Positions 1 through 5,053 of a stretch of DNA of 5,053 bases are shown here, in pieces. The notes beneath the pieces were generated by a model, which searched no databases, was not told the DNA's origin, and saw only the letters and a list, made by a program, of their open reading frames with translations. Every line of letters starts with the position of its first letter. The stretch's first letter is position 1. Position numbers and translations under genes: made by a program. Source of the DNA: Fimbriimonadaceae bacterium (GTDB taxonomy: Bacteria > Armatimonadota > Fimbriimonadia > Fimbriimonadales > Fimbriimonadaceae); assembly GCA_025451715.1 (NCBI GenBank), contig JANWJY010000050.1, forward strand, positions 1 through 5,053, read 5' to 3'.

Positions 1-1
1 A

Positions 2-517
2 TCGCCCCAGACGTGGGTGTTCCGTCGCATCTTCCAGGAGTCGGTGATCGCCGGACGAATCATGGAGACTTTCGGAGAGGTCGACCCGGCACGCATCGGG
101 GCGATGGGGATGAGCCAGGGCGGCGGGCTCGCGATCTGGCTCGGCGCGTTCTACTCTTTGGTCAAGTGCGTGGCGGCCGACATGCCGTTTAGTGCAGCGC
201 GGCCACTGGTGTTCGCGCGCGACATCCACCGGTATCCGCTGCGCGAGGCGTTCGACTGGTGGGGAACAGACAAGTCAAAGCGCGAAGCCGCGATGCGCAC
301 GATGTCCTACTTCGACACTGTGAACGTCGCGACGCGCTGCAAGGTGCCGACGCTCGTCACGTTTGGATTCAAAGACCCTGCAGTCAAGGAGTACGAAGTG
401 CGCTCGGTCTATGAGGCGCTGCCGGGCATCAAGGACATCGACGCGATCGACGGATGGCACGATTGGCACGAGTCGATGGTGGAACGGAACAGGGATTGGC
501 TTTCAGCGCACTTTTGA
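2..517 (+). CDS. acetyl-xylan esterase / cephalosporin-C deacetylase family alpha/beta hydrolase, C-terminal part (5' truncated)
   Basis: This reading frame is open at the window's left edge and ends at TGA 515-517, so only the C-terminal ~171 residues are present. The first GTG (17) is not a credible start because coding similarity continues upstream of it. It looks like the AXE1/CAH family of serine esterases (CE7), which remove acetyl groups from xylo-oligosaccharides or cephalosporin C. Visible landmarks are the segment EVDPARIGAMGMSQGGG with the nucleophile elbow G-M-S-Q-G (Ser codon 113-115), the family-typical stretch MSYFDTVNVATRCKVPTLV (about 302-358), a likely catalytic Asp in GFKDPAV (codon 374-376), and the likely catalytic His in GWHDWH (458-460 or 467-469). 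The usual family motif after that Asp, a Pro-rich segment, is altered here. The substrate cannot be told from this half. The family call is fairly secure. The gene converges with kdsA and its last 15 bp overlap the end of kdsA. Confidence 0.8.
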   Translation, partial: SPQTWVFRRIFQESVIAGRIMETFGEVDPARIGAMGMSQGGGLAIWLGAFYSLVKCVAADMPFSAARPLVFARDIHRYPLREAFDWWGTDKSKREAAMRTMSYFDTVNVATRCKVPTLVTFGFKDPAVKEYEVRSVYEALPGIKDIDAIDGWHDWHESMVERNRDWLSAHF

Positions 518-1330
518 GGCGCTGACAGCATCTCGGATGCGGGCCGCCTGCTCCAACAGCTCTTCCGCCTTCTCTAGTGGCCACTGCGTCGCAGAATCGC
601 TCAGCGCGTGAGCCGGATCGGGATGGACCTCCAGGAACAGCGCGTCGATCCCGACCGCCACAGCAGCGCGCACCATGGCGGGGATCGACTCGCGCACGCC
701 GCCGGTCGCAGTTCCCGCGGCGCCTGGCCGCTGCGCGCTGTGCGTCGCATCGAAGCACACGGGAACTCCGAAAGACCGCATGACCTCCAGCCCCGGCATG
801 TCGACGATCAGCGCGTTATAGCCGAACGTCGTTCCGCGCTCCGTCAGCATCGTGCCCTTCGCGCCGAACGACGCGAGCTTCTCGACGATGTTCTTTGCGT
901 CGTGCGGAGAGAGGAACTGCCCCTTCTTCACGTTCACCGCGCGGCCGGTCTTCGCGGCCGCTTCGAGGATGTCGCTCTGGCGACACAGGAACGCGGGAAC
1001 CTGTAGCAAGTCCACGCTCTCTGCGACGACCGAAGCCTGATCGGGCAAATGGATGTCTGTCGTGGTCGGTAGCCCGAACTCCTTCTTGACGGCAGTGAGG
1101 ATCGCGAGCCCCGGCTCCATTCCTGCGCCGCGATCGGTAGTCACTGAAGACCGGTTCGCCTTGTCGAATGACGCCTTGAACACGTAGGGAAAGCCAAGTT
1201 TCTCGCAAATCGGTTTCATGTGTTCTGCGACGCGCAGGCAAAGCTCGCGCGACTCTGCAAGGCACGGACCCGCGATCACGGTCAACGATCCATCGCCGAC
1301 ATCAGAAGTTCCGAGTCGAAAAGTCTTCAC
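503..1330 (-). CDS. kdsA: 3-deoxy-8-phosphooctulonate (KDO-8-P) synthase, metal-dependent type
   Basis: The protein is 275 aa, the usual length for KdsA. It condenses phosphoenolpyruvate with arabinose-5-phosphate to give KDO-8-phosphate, the first committed step to the KDO of LPS; it acts in the cytoplasm. Recognisable blocks are IAGPCLAES (19-27), FKASFDKANRSS (51-62), the PAFLCRQSD block (112-120), KTGRAVNVKKGQF (127-139), ERGTTFGYN (164-172), FDATHS (193-198) and EVHPDPAHALSDSATQ (234-249). The metal ligands of the metal-dependent class (known from Aquifex KdsA) are all present as Cys23, His197, Glu234 and Asp245; E. coli-type metal-independent enzymes have Asn at the Cys position. The start is GTG 1330-1328, supported by GGAG (1341-1338) seven nucleotides upstream and by a 4-base GTGA overlap with the dsbD stop. 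It is probably co-transcribed with, and translationally coupled to, dsbD. It ends at TGA 505-503, inside the convergent esterase gene. Confidence 0.96.
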   Translation of the reverse strand: MKTFRLGTSDVGDGSLTVIAGPCLAESRELCLRVAEHMKPICEKLGFPYVFKASFDKANRSSVTTDRGAGMEPGLAILTAVKKEFGLPTTTDIHLPDQASVVAESVDLLQVPAFLCRQSDILEAAAKTGRAVNVKKGQFLSPHDAKNIVEKLASFGAKGTMLTERGTTFGYNALIVDMPGLEVMRSFGVPVCFDATHSAQRPGAAGTATGGVRESIPAMVRAAVAVGIDALFLEVHPDPAHALSDSATQWPLEKAEELLEQAARIRDAVSASKVR

Positions 1331-3510
1331 AGCGACGCTCCAGACTTTCGCAGGTATCCGCGCAGCTCTTCGACCGACTTGATGTCCTTCACCGCAAACT
1401 CGTCTTTGCCCCCAGGCTTCATGAACACGATGTGCGGCAGGCCGAGGATGTTAAACCGCGTCTTTGTCTCGTCAATGTACGCTTGGTCTACTCCAGTCGA
1501 CCAGTCGATCGACATGATGAACACGTTCTTGAGTGCCGCGACGCCTTCGGGCGTCTGGAACACGCCGTGCTCGATCTCTCGGCACTGCACGCACCAGTCC
1601 GCCTTGCCGTCGATCATGATCGGCTTTCCGCTCGCGACCGCCTGTTCGAACGTTTGCTCGTTGTAGGGCACCCAGTTGAGCGCAGTCGGCGCCGCGTTCA
1701 TTGCTGCGTAGGTCATTCCTGCAAAGATACCGATACCGGCAGCTGCGGCCCCCTTGATGGAAGTTACGGCCTTCGAAGGCTCCGACTTGTCGAAGAAAAG
1801 CAGGTACAAGATAAAGCCGCCGAAGATGACGAGCCAGGCGATGTTCGTACTGTCTTCGCCGGTCCTTAATCCGACGCCCTTGAATATGTAGTCGAATGCG
1901 AAGAACAGCACGACGAGACCGAGGACGGCCTTCGTAGTCTTAAGCCATCCGCCAGACTTGGGAAGCCCCTTTGCACCGCTCGACACCGTGGCGAGAACCA
2001 TGAAGGGAAGGCCCATGCCGAGCCCGATCAGCCCGAACATCCCGAGCCCGGTCGGGATGGAACCTATGTCGGCCACCTTGACCGCGACCGCGCCGACGAG
2101 CGCGCCTGCGCAAGGAGCTGCGGCGAAGCCCATGAGAAGGCCCATGATCAGCGCACCGACCGGTCCGCTGCGTCCCTTGAGGTTGCGCTGGATGAAGCTT
2201 GGAAGGCGGATTTCGTACACGTCGAACATCGAGAGCGCCAACACGATGAGCAATAGACCAAGGCCGACGACGAACCAAGGCTTGGTAAAGAGCGCCCCGA
2301 CCGCGCTCTTCGATGCCGCGGCTATGCCACCGACCACACCGTAGGTGATTGCGATCCCCATTGCGTAGAAAAAACCGAGCGAGAAGCGCCCCGCGACGGA
2401 CTTGCTGCCCTGATTGGAGAAGAATGTGACCGTAACCGGGATCATCGGGAAAACGCACGGTGTAAGGCAAAGCGCAAGCCCTGCGAGCAGAGCCGCCGGG
2501 ACGATCAGCCCCCAGTTGCCCTCCTCGAGCGCGTTGTTGAGGAACCCGAGCAGTCCATCATCAGAACCTGTCGAAGGTTGAGAGGGTGTCACGTCCTTTA
2601 CTGGCGTCGGCACAGAACCATTCGGAATCTCCACGTCAGGCGCGACGAACTCGGCTATAAACGAGAAGGTCTCTCGCTGCGGCGCATACACTTGCTTGCT
2701 GTCCGATTGTGTGTACTCGATAGTCAGCTTAATCTCCTTCTCACCGGGCGTGTCAGGAGCCTTGAACACCATTGGGATCTCCGTTATGCCGGAGAATGTC
2801 CGACCTTTCTGGCCACCGATCGTTGCCGCACGACCTGTGGGCGCTTCAACTGACAAGGCTTCGGAGACAGTGACAGGACCAGTGACACCCTCGCGGTTGA
2901 ACAGCACGAGGCCGTCACCTGCGGAGATCCGGAGCACGACGGTGTAATTCTCGCCGACCTTGATCGGGGCCGTTGGAGCGCCTGCCGTAAACCTTGCAAA
3001 CCGAGGAGCTTTGTTGCTTGCCCCGTTCGGGTCTTTCGGGCCACCATCGACAGGCTTCGCGACTTCAATCGTCACCTCCGCCGAGATCGGGATCGTAGTC
3101 GGCATGTAGCACACCTGCGCGTCGCACTGCTGATAGAAGAACCCGAGGTTGAGCTTCACCTTCCCGTTGCCTGAAGGTGCGGCGATCACGATTGGAAACG
3201 ACACCGTCCCTGAGTACACCGCGGCCTCTTCGCCACCAGCCATCTCCATGTGCCCCTTGGGGTACGCGACCGACTTGACCACCGTTCCCTCGCCCGGCGT
3301 CACCTTCACTGCCAACATGTAGTCCTTCGACGGCGGGTTTTGATACCCGTGGAATCCCGGTGCGAACGTCGCTGTCACCGTGCCCTTGATCTCTTCTCCA
3401 GCCTTGTACGTCGCTCTTTCGGCTCTAAAAGAGACCGACGGCGCGATGTCCTGTCCTAACACGGACAAGGGAAGCAAGAGAGCAGCGAGCAAGGGAAGGA
3501 AGCGTCTCAT
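1327..3510 (-). CDS. dsbD: thiol:disulfide interchange protein DsbD (cytochrome c-type biogenesis / periplasmic reductant pump)
   Basis: The protein is 727 aa. DsbD moves electrons from cytoplasmic thioredoxin across the inner membrane to periplasmic thiol proteins. An N-terminal signal peptide (1-20, RRF then Leu/Ala-rich, probable cleavage VLG|QD) fixes the start at ATG 3510-3508; the open frame runs 45 codons further upstream but looks non-coding. Domains in order: a DsbD-alpha beta-domain (about 28-150) with the redox pair C129-DAQV-C134; a second related beta-domain (about 170-290) lacking cysteines; a Pro/Ser/Thr/Asp linker (about 291-318); eight membrane segments (about 334-363, 375-400, 411-430, 450-475, 487-510, 525-545, 556-575, 586-605) with the conserved TPC (C352) and PC (C467), matching E. 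coli C163 and C285; and a C-terminal thioredoxin domain with ADW-C640-VQ-C643 and a cis-Pro-like GLP (690-692). An extra cysteine, C348, lies in the first membrane segment. There is no Shine-Dalgarno upstream of the start. It is first in a unit with kdsA, which it overlaps by 4 bp. Confidence 0.94.
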   Translation of the reverse strand: MRRFLPLLAALLLPLSVLGQDIAPSVSFRAERATYKAGEEIKGTVTATFAPGFHGYQNPPSKDYMLAVKVTPGEGTVVKSVAYPKGHMEMAGGEEAAVYSGTVSFPIVIAAPSGNGKVKLNLGFFYQQCDAQVCYMPTTIPISAEVTIEVAKPVDGGPKDPNGASNKAPRFARFTAGAPTAPIKVGENYTVVLRISAGDGLVLFNREGVTGPVTVSEALSVEAPTGRAATIGGQKGRTFSGITEIPMVFKAPDTPGEKEIKLTIEYTQSDSKQVYAPQRETFSFIAEFVAPDVEIPNGSVPTPVKDVTPSQPSTGSDDGLLGFLNNALEEGNWGLIVPAALLAGLALCLTPCVFPMIPVTVTFFSNQGSKSVAGRFSLGFFYAMGIAITYGVVGGIAAASKSAVGALFTKPWFVVGLGLLLIVLALSMFDVYEIRLPSFIQRNLKGRSGPVGALIMGLLMGFAAAPCAGALVGAVAVKVADIGSIPTGLGMFGLIGLGMGLPFMVLATVSSGAKGLPKSGGWLKTTKAVLGLVVLFFAFDYIFKGVGLRTGEDSTNIAWLVIFGGFILYLLFFDKSEPSKAVTSIKGAAAAGIGIFAGMTYAAMNAAPTALNWVPYNEQTFEQAVASGKPIMIDGKADWCVQCREIEHGVFQTPEGVAALKNVFIMSIDWSTGVDQAYIDETKTRFNILGLPHIVFMKPGGKDEFAVKDIKSVEELRGYLRKSGASL
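2641..3003 (-). repeat. degenerate second DsbD-alpha-like domain (internal duplication in dsbD)
   Basis: Residues about 170-290 of DsbD repeat the layout of the preceding domain. IKVGENYTVVLRIS matches YKAGEEIKGTVTAT, FSGITEIPMVFKAP matches YSGTVSFPIVIAAP, and EYTQSDSKQVYAP matches FYQQCDAQVCYMP. In the last alignment the two redox cysteines are replaced by Ser269 (codon 2706-2704) and Val274 (codon 2691-2689). The fold assignment is inference from this pattern alignment by eye; the lack of cysteines is read directly from the sequence. Confidence 0.65.
3061..3429 (-). other. DsbD alpha domain, redox-active copy (domain 1 of dsbD)
   Basis: Residues about 28-150 of DsbD. The order is YKAGEEIKGTVTATF, then a YSGTVSFPI strand, then NLGFFYQQC129-DAQV-C134-YMP. 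The cysteine codons are 3126-3124 and 3111-3109. This is the periplasmic domain that passes electrons to partner proteins. The four-residue spacing between cysteines differs from E. coli DsbD (five residues) and resembles other non-proteobacterial DsbD-like proteins, from memory of the family. Confidence 0.85.
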
Positions 3511-3582
3511 TTCAAGGGGGTGGAGGGCGTAGTCTACTATGGGGAAACCCCGGCGCAGGGCTCGTTGGTTCCGGCAAGGCAG

Positions 3583-3610
3583 TTGAACCTGGGCCGACTG
3601 GCTGTACAAT
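3583..3610 (+). promoter_or_regulatory. candidate sigma70-like promoter for the glycosyltransferase unit
   Basis: TTGAAC (3583-3588, four of six matches to TTGACA) is followed after 16 bp by TACAAT (3605-3610, five of six matches to TATAAT). Transcription would begin near 3616-3618, about 30 nt before the TTG at 3646. Its position in the only gap between divergent units supports it. It is a prediction from consensus only, and the promoter consensus in this organism is unknown. Confidence 0.45.
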
Positions 3611-3627
3611 TGAAGTTGAACTTGAAC
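3610..3627 (+). repeat. three tandem TTGAAS hexamers just downstream of the candidate -10
   Basis: The sequence reads TTGAAG TTGAAC TTGAAC, and a fourth TTGAAC lies at 3583-3588 as the candidate -35. Inside it, AAGTT-G-AACTT (3613-3623) is a small odd-length palindrome. The position at the presumed transcription start would suit an operator, but the repeat is short and could be chance. Confidence 0.4.
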
Positions 3628-3645
3628 GCCCCCACAGGCTCCCAA

Positions 3646-4377
3646 TTGATCGAACCGGCCCCGAGCCGGACCCTGCTCGGCGTGCCCGTCAGCGTCATGG
3701 GCATGGACCGGACGGTCGAGTTTCTGCGAGGACTGATCGAATCCGGCCGCCCGAACCAGGTCGTCACGGCGGACTCTTACGGGCTCGTCCTGGCGAGGGA
3801 GGACAGCGAGCTTGCCGCGATCTACAGGAACGCGTCGCTCGTCACCGCCGACAGCTCCGGCGTCGTGTGGGGCCTATCGAGGTCGGGATCAAAGGTCGAG
3901 CGCGTCAGCGGCGTCGACCTGGTCGACCGGCTGTGCGCACTGAGCGCGGAGTACGGGTACCGGATCTTCCTGCTGGGCTCCGCTCCCGGCATCGCAGAGC
4001 AAGCCGCGGAGAAGCTAAAGCTCCGCTATCCCGGCTGCAACATCGTCGGCACGCGCAACGGGTTCTTCCCGCTCCAAGACTCGGACGTCGTCGCGCAGGA
4101 GGTCGCCCCGCACAGACCGGACATCCTCCTCGTCGCGATGGGCATCCCGAGGCAGGAGAAGTTCATCGCGAAGAACCTTCAAACGATAGGGGCGAAGGTC
4201 GCGATGGGGGTCGGCGGTTCGCTCGATGTGTACAGCGGGCGCGTGAAACGCGCCCCGGTCGTCGTACAAAAACTAAGGCTGGAGTGGCTTTGGCGGTTGA
4301 TTCTGAACCCTAAGAAGTTCGAGAAGGTCGCCAGGCTCCCTCGGTTCGTGTGGCTGGTGCTGCGAGGTGCAAAATGA
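3646..4377 (+). CDS. WecG/TagA/CpsF family (GT26) glycosyltransferase
   Basis: The protein is 243 aa if translation starts at TTG 3646. This family transfers an N-acetylmannosamine-type sugar (ManNAc, ManNAcA or related) from UDP to lipid-linked GlcNAc at the inner face of the membrane, for teichoic acid, ECA or exopolysaccharide assembly. Landmarks (numbered from TTG 3646) are LLGVPV near the N-terminus (10-15), VVTADS with the conserved Thr41, the catalytic-region Asp69 in TADSSGVVWG (codon 3850-3852), RVSGVDLVDRL, YRIFLLGSAPG, YPGCNIVGTRNGFF, the PRQEKF motif (168-173), MGVGGSLDVYSGRVKRAP and the C-terminal appendage EWLWRLILNPKKF. The family motif normally reads P-D-G-x-G around the Asp; here it is A-D-S-S-G. 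The start is uncertain: family members begin just before the LLGVPV strand, so TTG 3646 (or TTG 3610-3622) fits better than GTG 3520, and ATG 3697 would remove that strand. It overlaps the next gene by ATGA. Confidence 0.88.
   Translation: MIEPAPSRTLLGVPVSVMGMDRTVEFLRGLIESGRPNQVVTADSYGLVLAREDSELAAIYRNASLVTADSSGVVWGLSRSGSKVERVSGVDLVDRLCALSAEYGYRIFLLGSAPGIAEQAAEKLKLRYPGCNIVGTRNGFFPLQDSDVVAQEVAPHRPDILLVAMGIPRQEKFIAKNLQTIGAKVAMGVGGSLDVYSGRVKRAPVVVQKLRLEWLWRLILNPKKFEKVARLPRFVWLVLRGAK
4364..4369 (+). promoter_or_regulatory. ribosome binding site of the adenosyltransferase gene
   Basis: GAGGTG lies inside the last codons of the glycosyltransferase gene, four bases before ATG 4374 (six from the GAGG core). 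It decides the internal ATG over the in-frame GTG at 4350, which has no family-like sequence after it. Confidence 0.7.
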
Positions 4378-4913
4378 AGATCTACACTAAGAAAGGCGAC
4401 GCAGGTGAGACCGGTCTCATCGGTGGCGAGAGGGCTTCGAAGCACGACGTCGTGTTCGCTGCGCTCGGAGACGTCGACGAACTAAACGCAGCGATCGGTG
4501 TCGCGCTGGTCCACGCCAAGGACGCCGAGGGTGAAGCGATCCTCAAGCGGCTCCAGGTCGTCCTATTCGGCCTAGGCGCAGAGCTCGCTTCGCCGGACGA
4601 GAGGTGGCAGGCAAAGGAGCTGGAGCAGTTGACCGGCGACATGGAAGAGTGGATCGACCGCCACTCCACCTTGATGCCAGAGCTCAAGAACTTTATCCTT
4701 CCCGGCGGTACACTGTTAGGTGCCAGCCTGCACCACGCCCGCGCGGTCTGCCGCCGGGCCGAGCGCTCGATCGTGGAACTCTCGAAAGAGAGACCGGTCC
4801 GTGGCGAAGTGCTGGCGGCGGTAAACAGGTCCTCCGACTGGCTGTTCTGTGCAGCGCGGTTCTCGAACCACGAGGCTGGGATCAAGGATACGACCTGGTC
4901 GGGAGATAAATGA
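4374..4913 (+). CDS. cob(I)yrinic acid a,c-diamide / cob(I)alamin adenosyltransferase, PduO type
   Basis: The protein is 179 aa, typical for a single-domain PduO-type ATP:corrinoid adenosyltransferase, which moves the adenosyl group of ATP onto cobalt(I) corrinoid to make adenosylcobalamin in the cytoplasm. The N-terminal ATP-binding motif is TKKGDAGETGL (5-15), followed by GDVDELNAAIG (32-42), then the family signature around FILPGG (107-112) and LHHARAVCRRAERS (119-132), and NRSSDWLFCAARF (151-163). These match the conserved blocks that form the ATP site and the trimer interface in the family. The ATG at 4374 was chosen because MKIYTKKGD is the standard N-terminus, GAGGTG (4364-4369) stands just upstream, and the ATG overlaps the glycosyltransferase TGA as ATGA. 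The next gene overlaps its own stop in the same way. No cobalamin riboswitch is possible in the four-base junction. Its role in an envelope-gene cluster is not obvious. Confidence 0.93.
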   Translation: MKIYTKKGDAGETGLIGGERASKHDVVFAALGDVDELNAAIGVALVHAKDAEGEAILKRLQVVLFGLGAELASPDERWQAKELEQLTGDMEEWIDRHSTLMPELKNFILPGGTLLGASLHHARAVCRRAERSIVELSKERPVRGEVLAAVNRSSDWLFCAARFSNHEAGIKDTTWSGDK

Positions 4914-5053
4914 CGATGATTGGAGCACTTAGCCTTTGTGTGGTCATGCAGGCCCAGACGGCGCAGGCCTCAACGCTTGAAAGGGACCCAGGCAAGATCG
5001 TGAGCAAAGTGCTCGCGAAGTATGCGCGCGCCACGTCACTCACCGGCACAATC
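4910..5053 (+). CDS. secreted protein, probable LolA-like / outer-membrane lipoprotein-sorting family (3' truncated)
   Basis: Only the first 48 codons are present and the frame is open at the window end. The start ATG 4910 overlaps the adenosyltransferase stop as ATGA; a second ATG at 4916 is better spaced (ten bases) from GGGAG (4901-4905), so either could be used. Residues 1-20 form a short hydrophobic signal-peptide-like segment ending in QAQTAQA, with a likely cleavage after Ala. The mature start, ending KIVSKVLAKYARATSLTGT, has the pattern of LolA-like and related lipoprotein-sorting proteins (an amphipathic helix with K-Y-A, then a Ser-Leu-x-G-T strand), which carry or bind lipids or lipoproteins in the periplasm. 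This is a pattern call on about 25 residues, so the family is tentative; the signal peptide and coupling to the upstream gene are firmer. Cys10 is not in a valid lipobox. Confidence 0.6.
   Translation, partial: MTMIGALSLCVVMQAQTAQASTLERDPGKIVSKVLAKYARATSLTGTI

Larger units (their letters stand above)
3511..3645. promoter_or_regulatory. divergent intergenic region between dsbD (left) and GT26 glycosyltransferase (right)
   Basis: About 135 bp separate the dsbD start from the most likely glycosyltransferase start, so promoters for both units should lie here. Rightward, a reasonable sigma70-like promoter is visible at 3583-3610. Leftward the signal is weak: TAGACT on the minus strand (3536-3531) could be a -10 giving a very short dsbD leader, but no good -35 stands at the right distance. 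The leader next to dsbD is pyrimidine-rich on the coding strand and has no Shine-Dalgarno. The rightward reading frame remains open through this region (from GTG 3520), but the translated stretch resembles no family. Confidence 0.55.

Noticed and set aside
503..560. Bidirectional terminator between the esterase and kdsA
   Set aside because: The genes overlap and no inverted repeat with a T-run is visible around their stops.
577..1265. Open frames on the plus strand (e.g. 608-1006) and in another minus-strand frame (816-1265) across kdsA
   Set aside because: They are Arg-rich, lack family motifs and lie wholly on a well-conserved kdsA; shadows of GC-rich coding sequence.
1432..2470. Open frames within dsbD (1432-1869 +, 1958-2344 +, 1940-2470 -)
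   Set aside because: They sit across the conserved DsbD membrane and thioredoxin domains in other frames, with Arg/Pro-rich meaningless translations.
3541..3551. GGGG-AAA-CCCC hairpin in the divergent region
   Set aside because: The stem is only four base pairs with a three-base loop and no T-tract; too weak for a terminator or a regulatory fold.
3511..3645. 45-codon N-terminal extension of dsbD up to 3645
   Set aside because: The internal ATG at 3510 is followed directly by a textbook signal peptide; the extension would bury it and has no family resemblance.
3520..3645. Longer glycosyltransferase form starting at GTG 3520
   Set aside because: AAGGGGG abuts the GTG with no spacing, the 42 extra residues resemble no family, and a likely promoter lies inside this stretch.
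4350..4376. Adenosyltransferase start at GTG 4350 and a cobalamin riboswitch upstream of the gene
   Set aside because: The family N-terminus begins at ATG 4374 with a good ribosome site; the upstream sequence is glycosyltransferase coding DNA and leaves no space for a riboswitch.
4910..4969. Lipoprotein signal (lipobox) at Cys10 of the last gene
   Set aside because: The residue before the Cys is Leu rather than Gly/Ala/Ser and the hydrophobic stretch before it is too short; a type I signal peptide ending near AQA fits better.

Overview
The window carries six protein genes (two of them cut by the window edges) and one divergent intergenic region, in GC-rich DNA (roughly 60% by eye) that is almost entirely coding. 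The gene set points to a didermic (Gram-negative type) bacterium: it has a KDO-8-phosphate synthase for LPS/lipooligosaccharide core, a full-length periplasmic/inner-membrane DsbD-type thiol reductase, a WecG/TagA/CpsF-type glycosyltransferase, and the start of a secreted LolA-like protein. The KdsA is of the metal-dependent type, and the first DsbD alpha domain has a C-x4-C pair rather than the E. coli spacing, so an enterobacterial origin is unlikely. An Armatimonadota-like or similarly deep-branching didermic lineage would fit, but this cannot be settled from the sequence alone.

Layout. Positions 2-517 (+) hold the C-terminal half of an acetyl-xylan esterase / cephalosporin-C deacetylase family hydrolase. 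It converges with, and overlaps by 15 bp, a leftward unit made of dsbD (3510 to 1327) followed by kdsA (1330 to 503), joined by a GTGA stop/start overlap. A 135-bp divergent region (3511-3645) separates this unit from a rightward unit: a GT26-family glycosyltransferase (about 3646-4377), a PduO-type cob(I)alamin adenosyltransferase (4374-4913) and the N-terminus of a secreted LolA-like protein (4910 to the window end). Both junctions in the rightward unit are ATGA overlaps, implying translational coupling.

How the genes fit together. Most products serve the cell envelope: KDO synthesis, periplasmic disulfide reduction, lipid-linked glycan assembly and a probable periplasmic/outer-membrane protein. 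The corrinoid adenosyltransferase is the metabolic outlier, supplying adenosylcobalamin. The only gene-free stretch is the divergent region, which contains a plausible rightward sigma70-like promoter followed at once by tandem TTGAAS hexamers.

The most interesting internal feature is in DsbD. After the normal redox-active alpha domain there is a second, clearly related beta-rich domain in which both redox cysteine positions are replaced (Ser and Val). I saw no mobile element, CRISPR array, RNA gene or clear sign of a novel defence or biosynthetic system.
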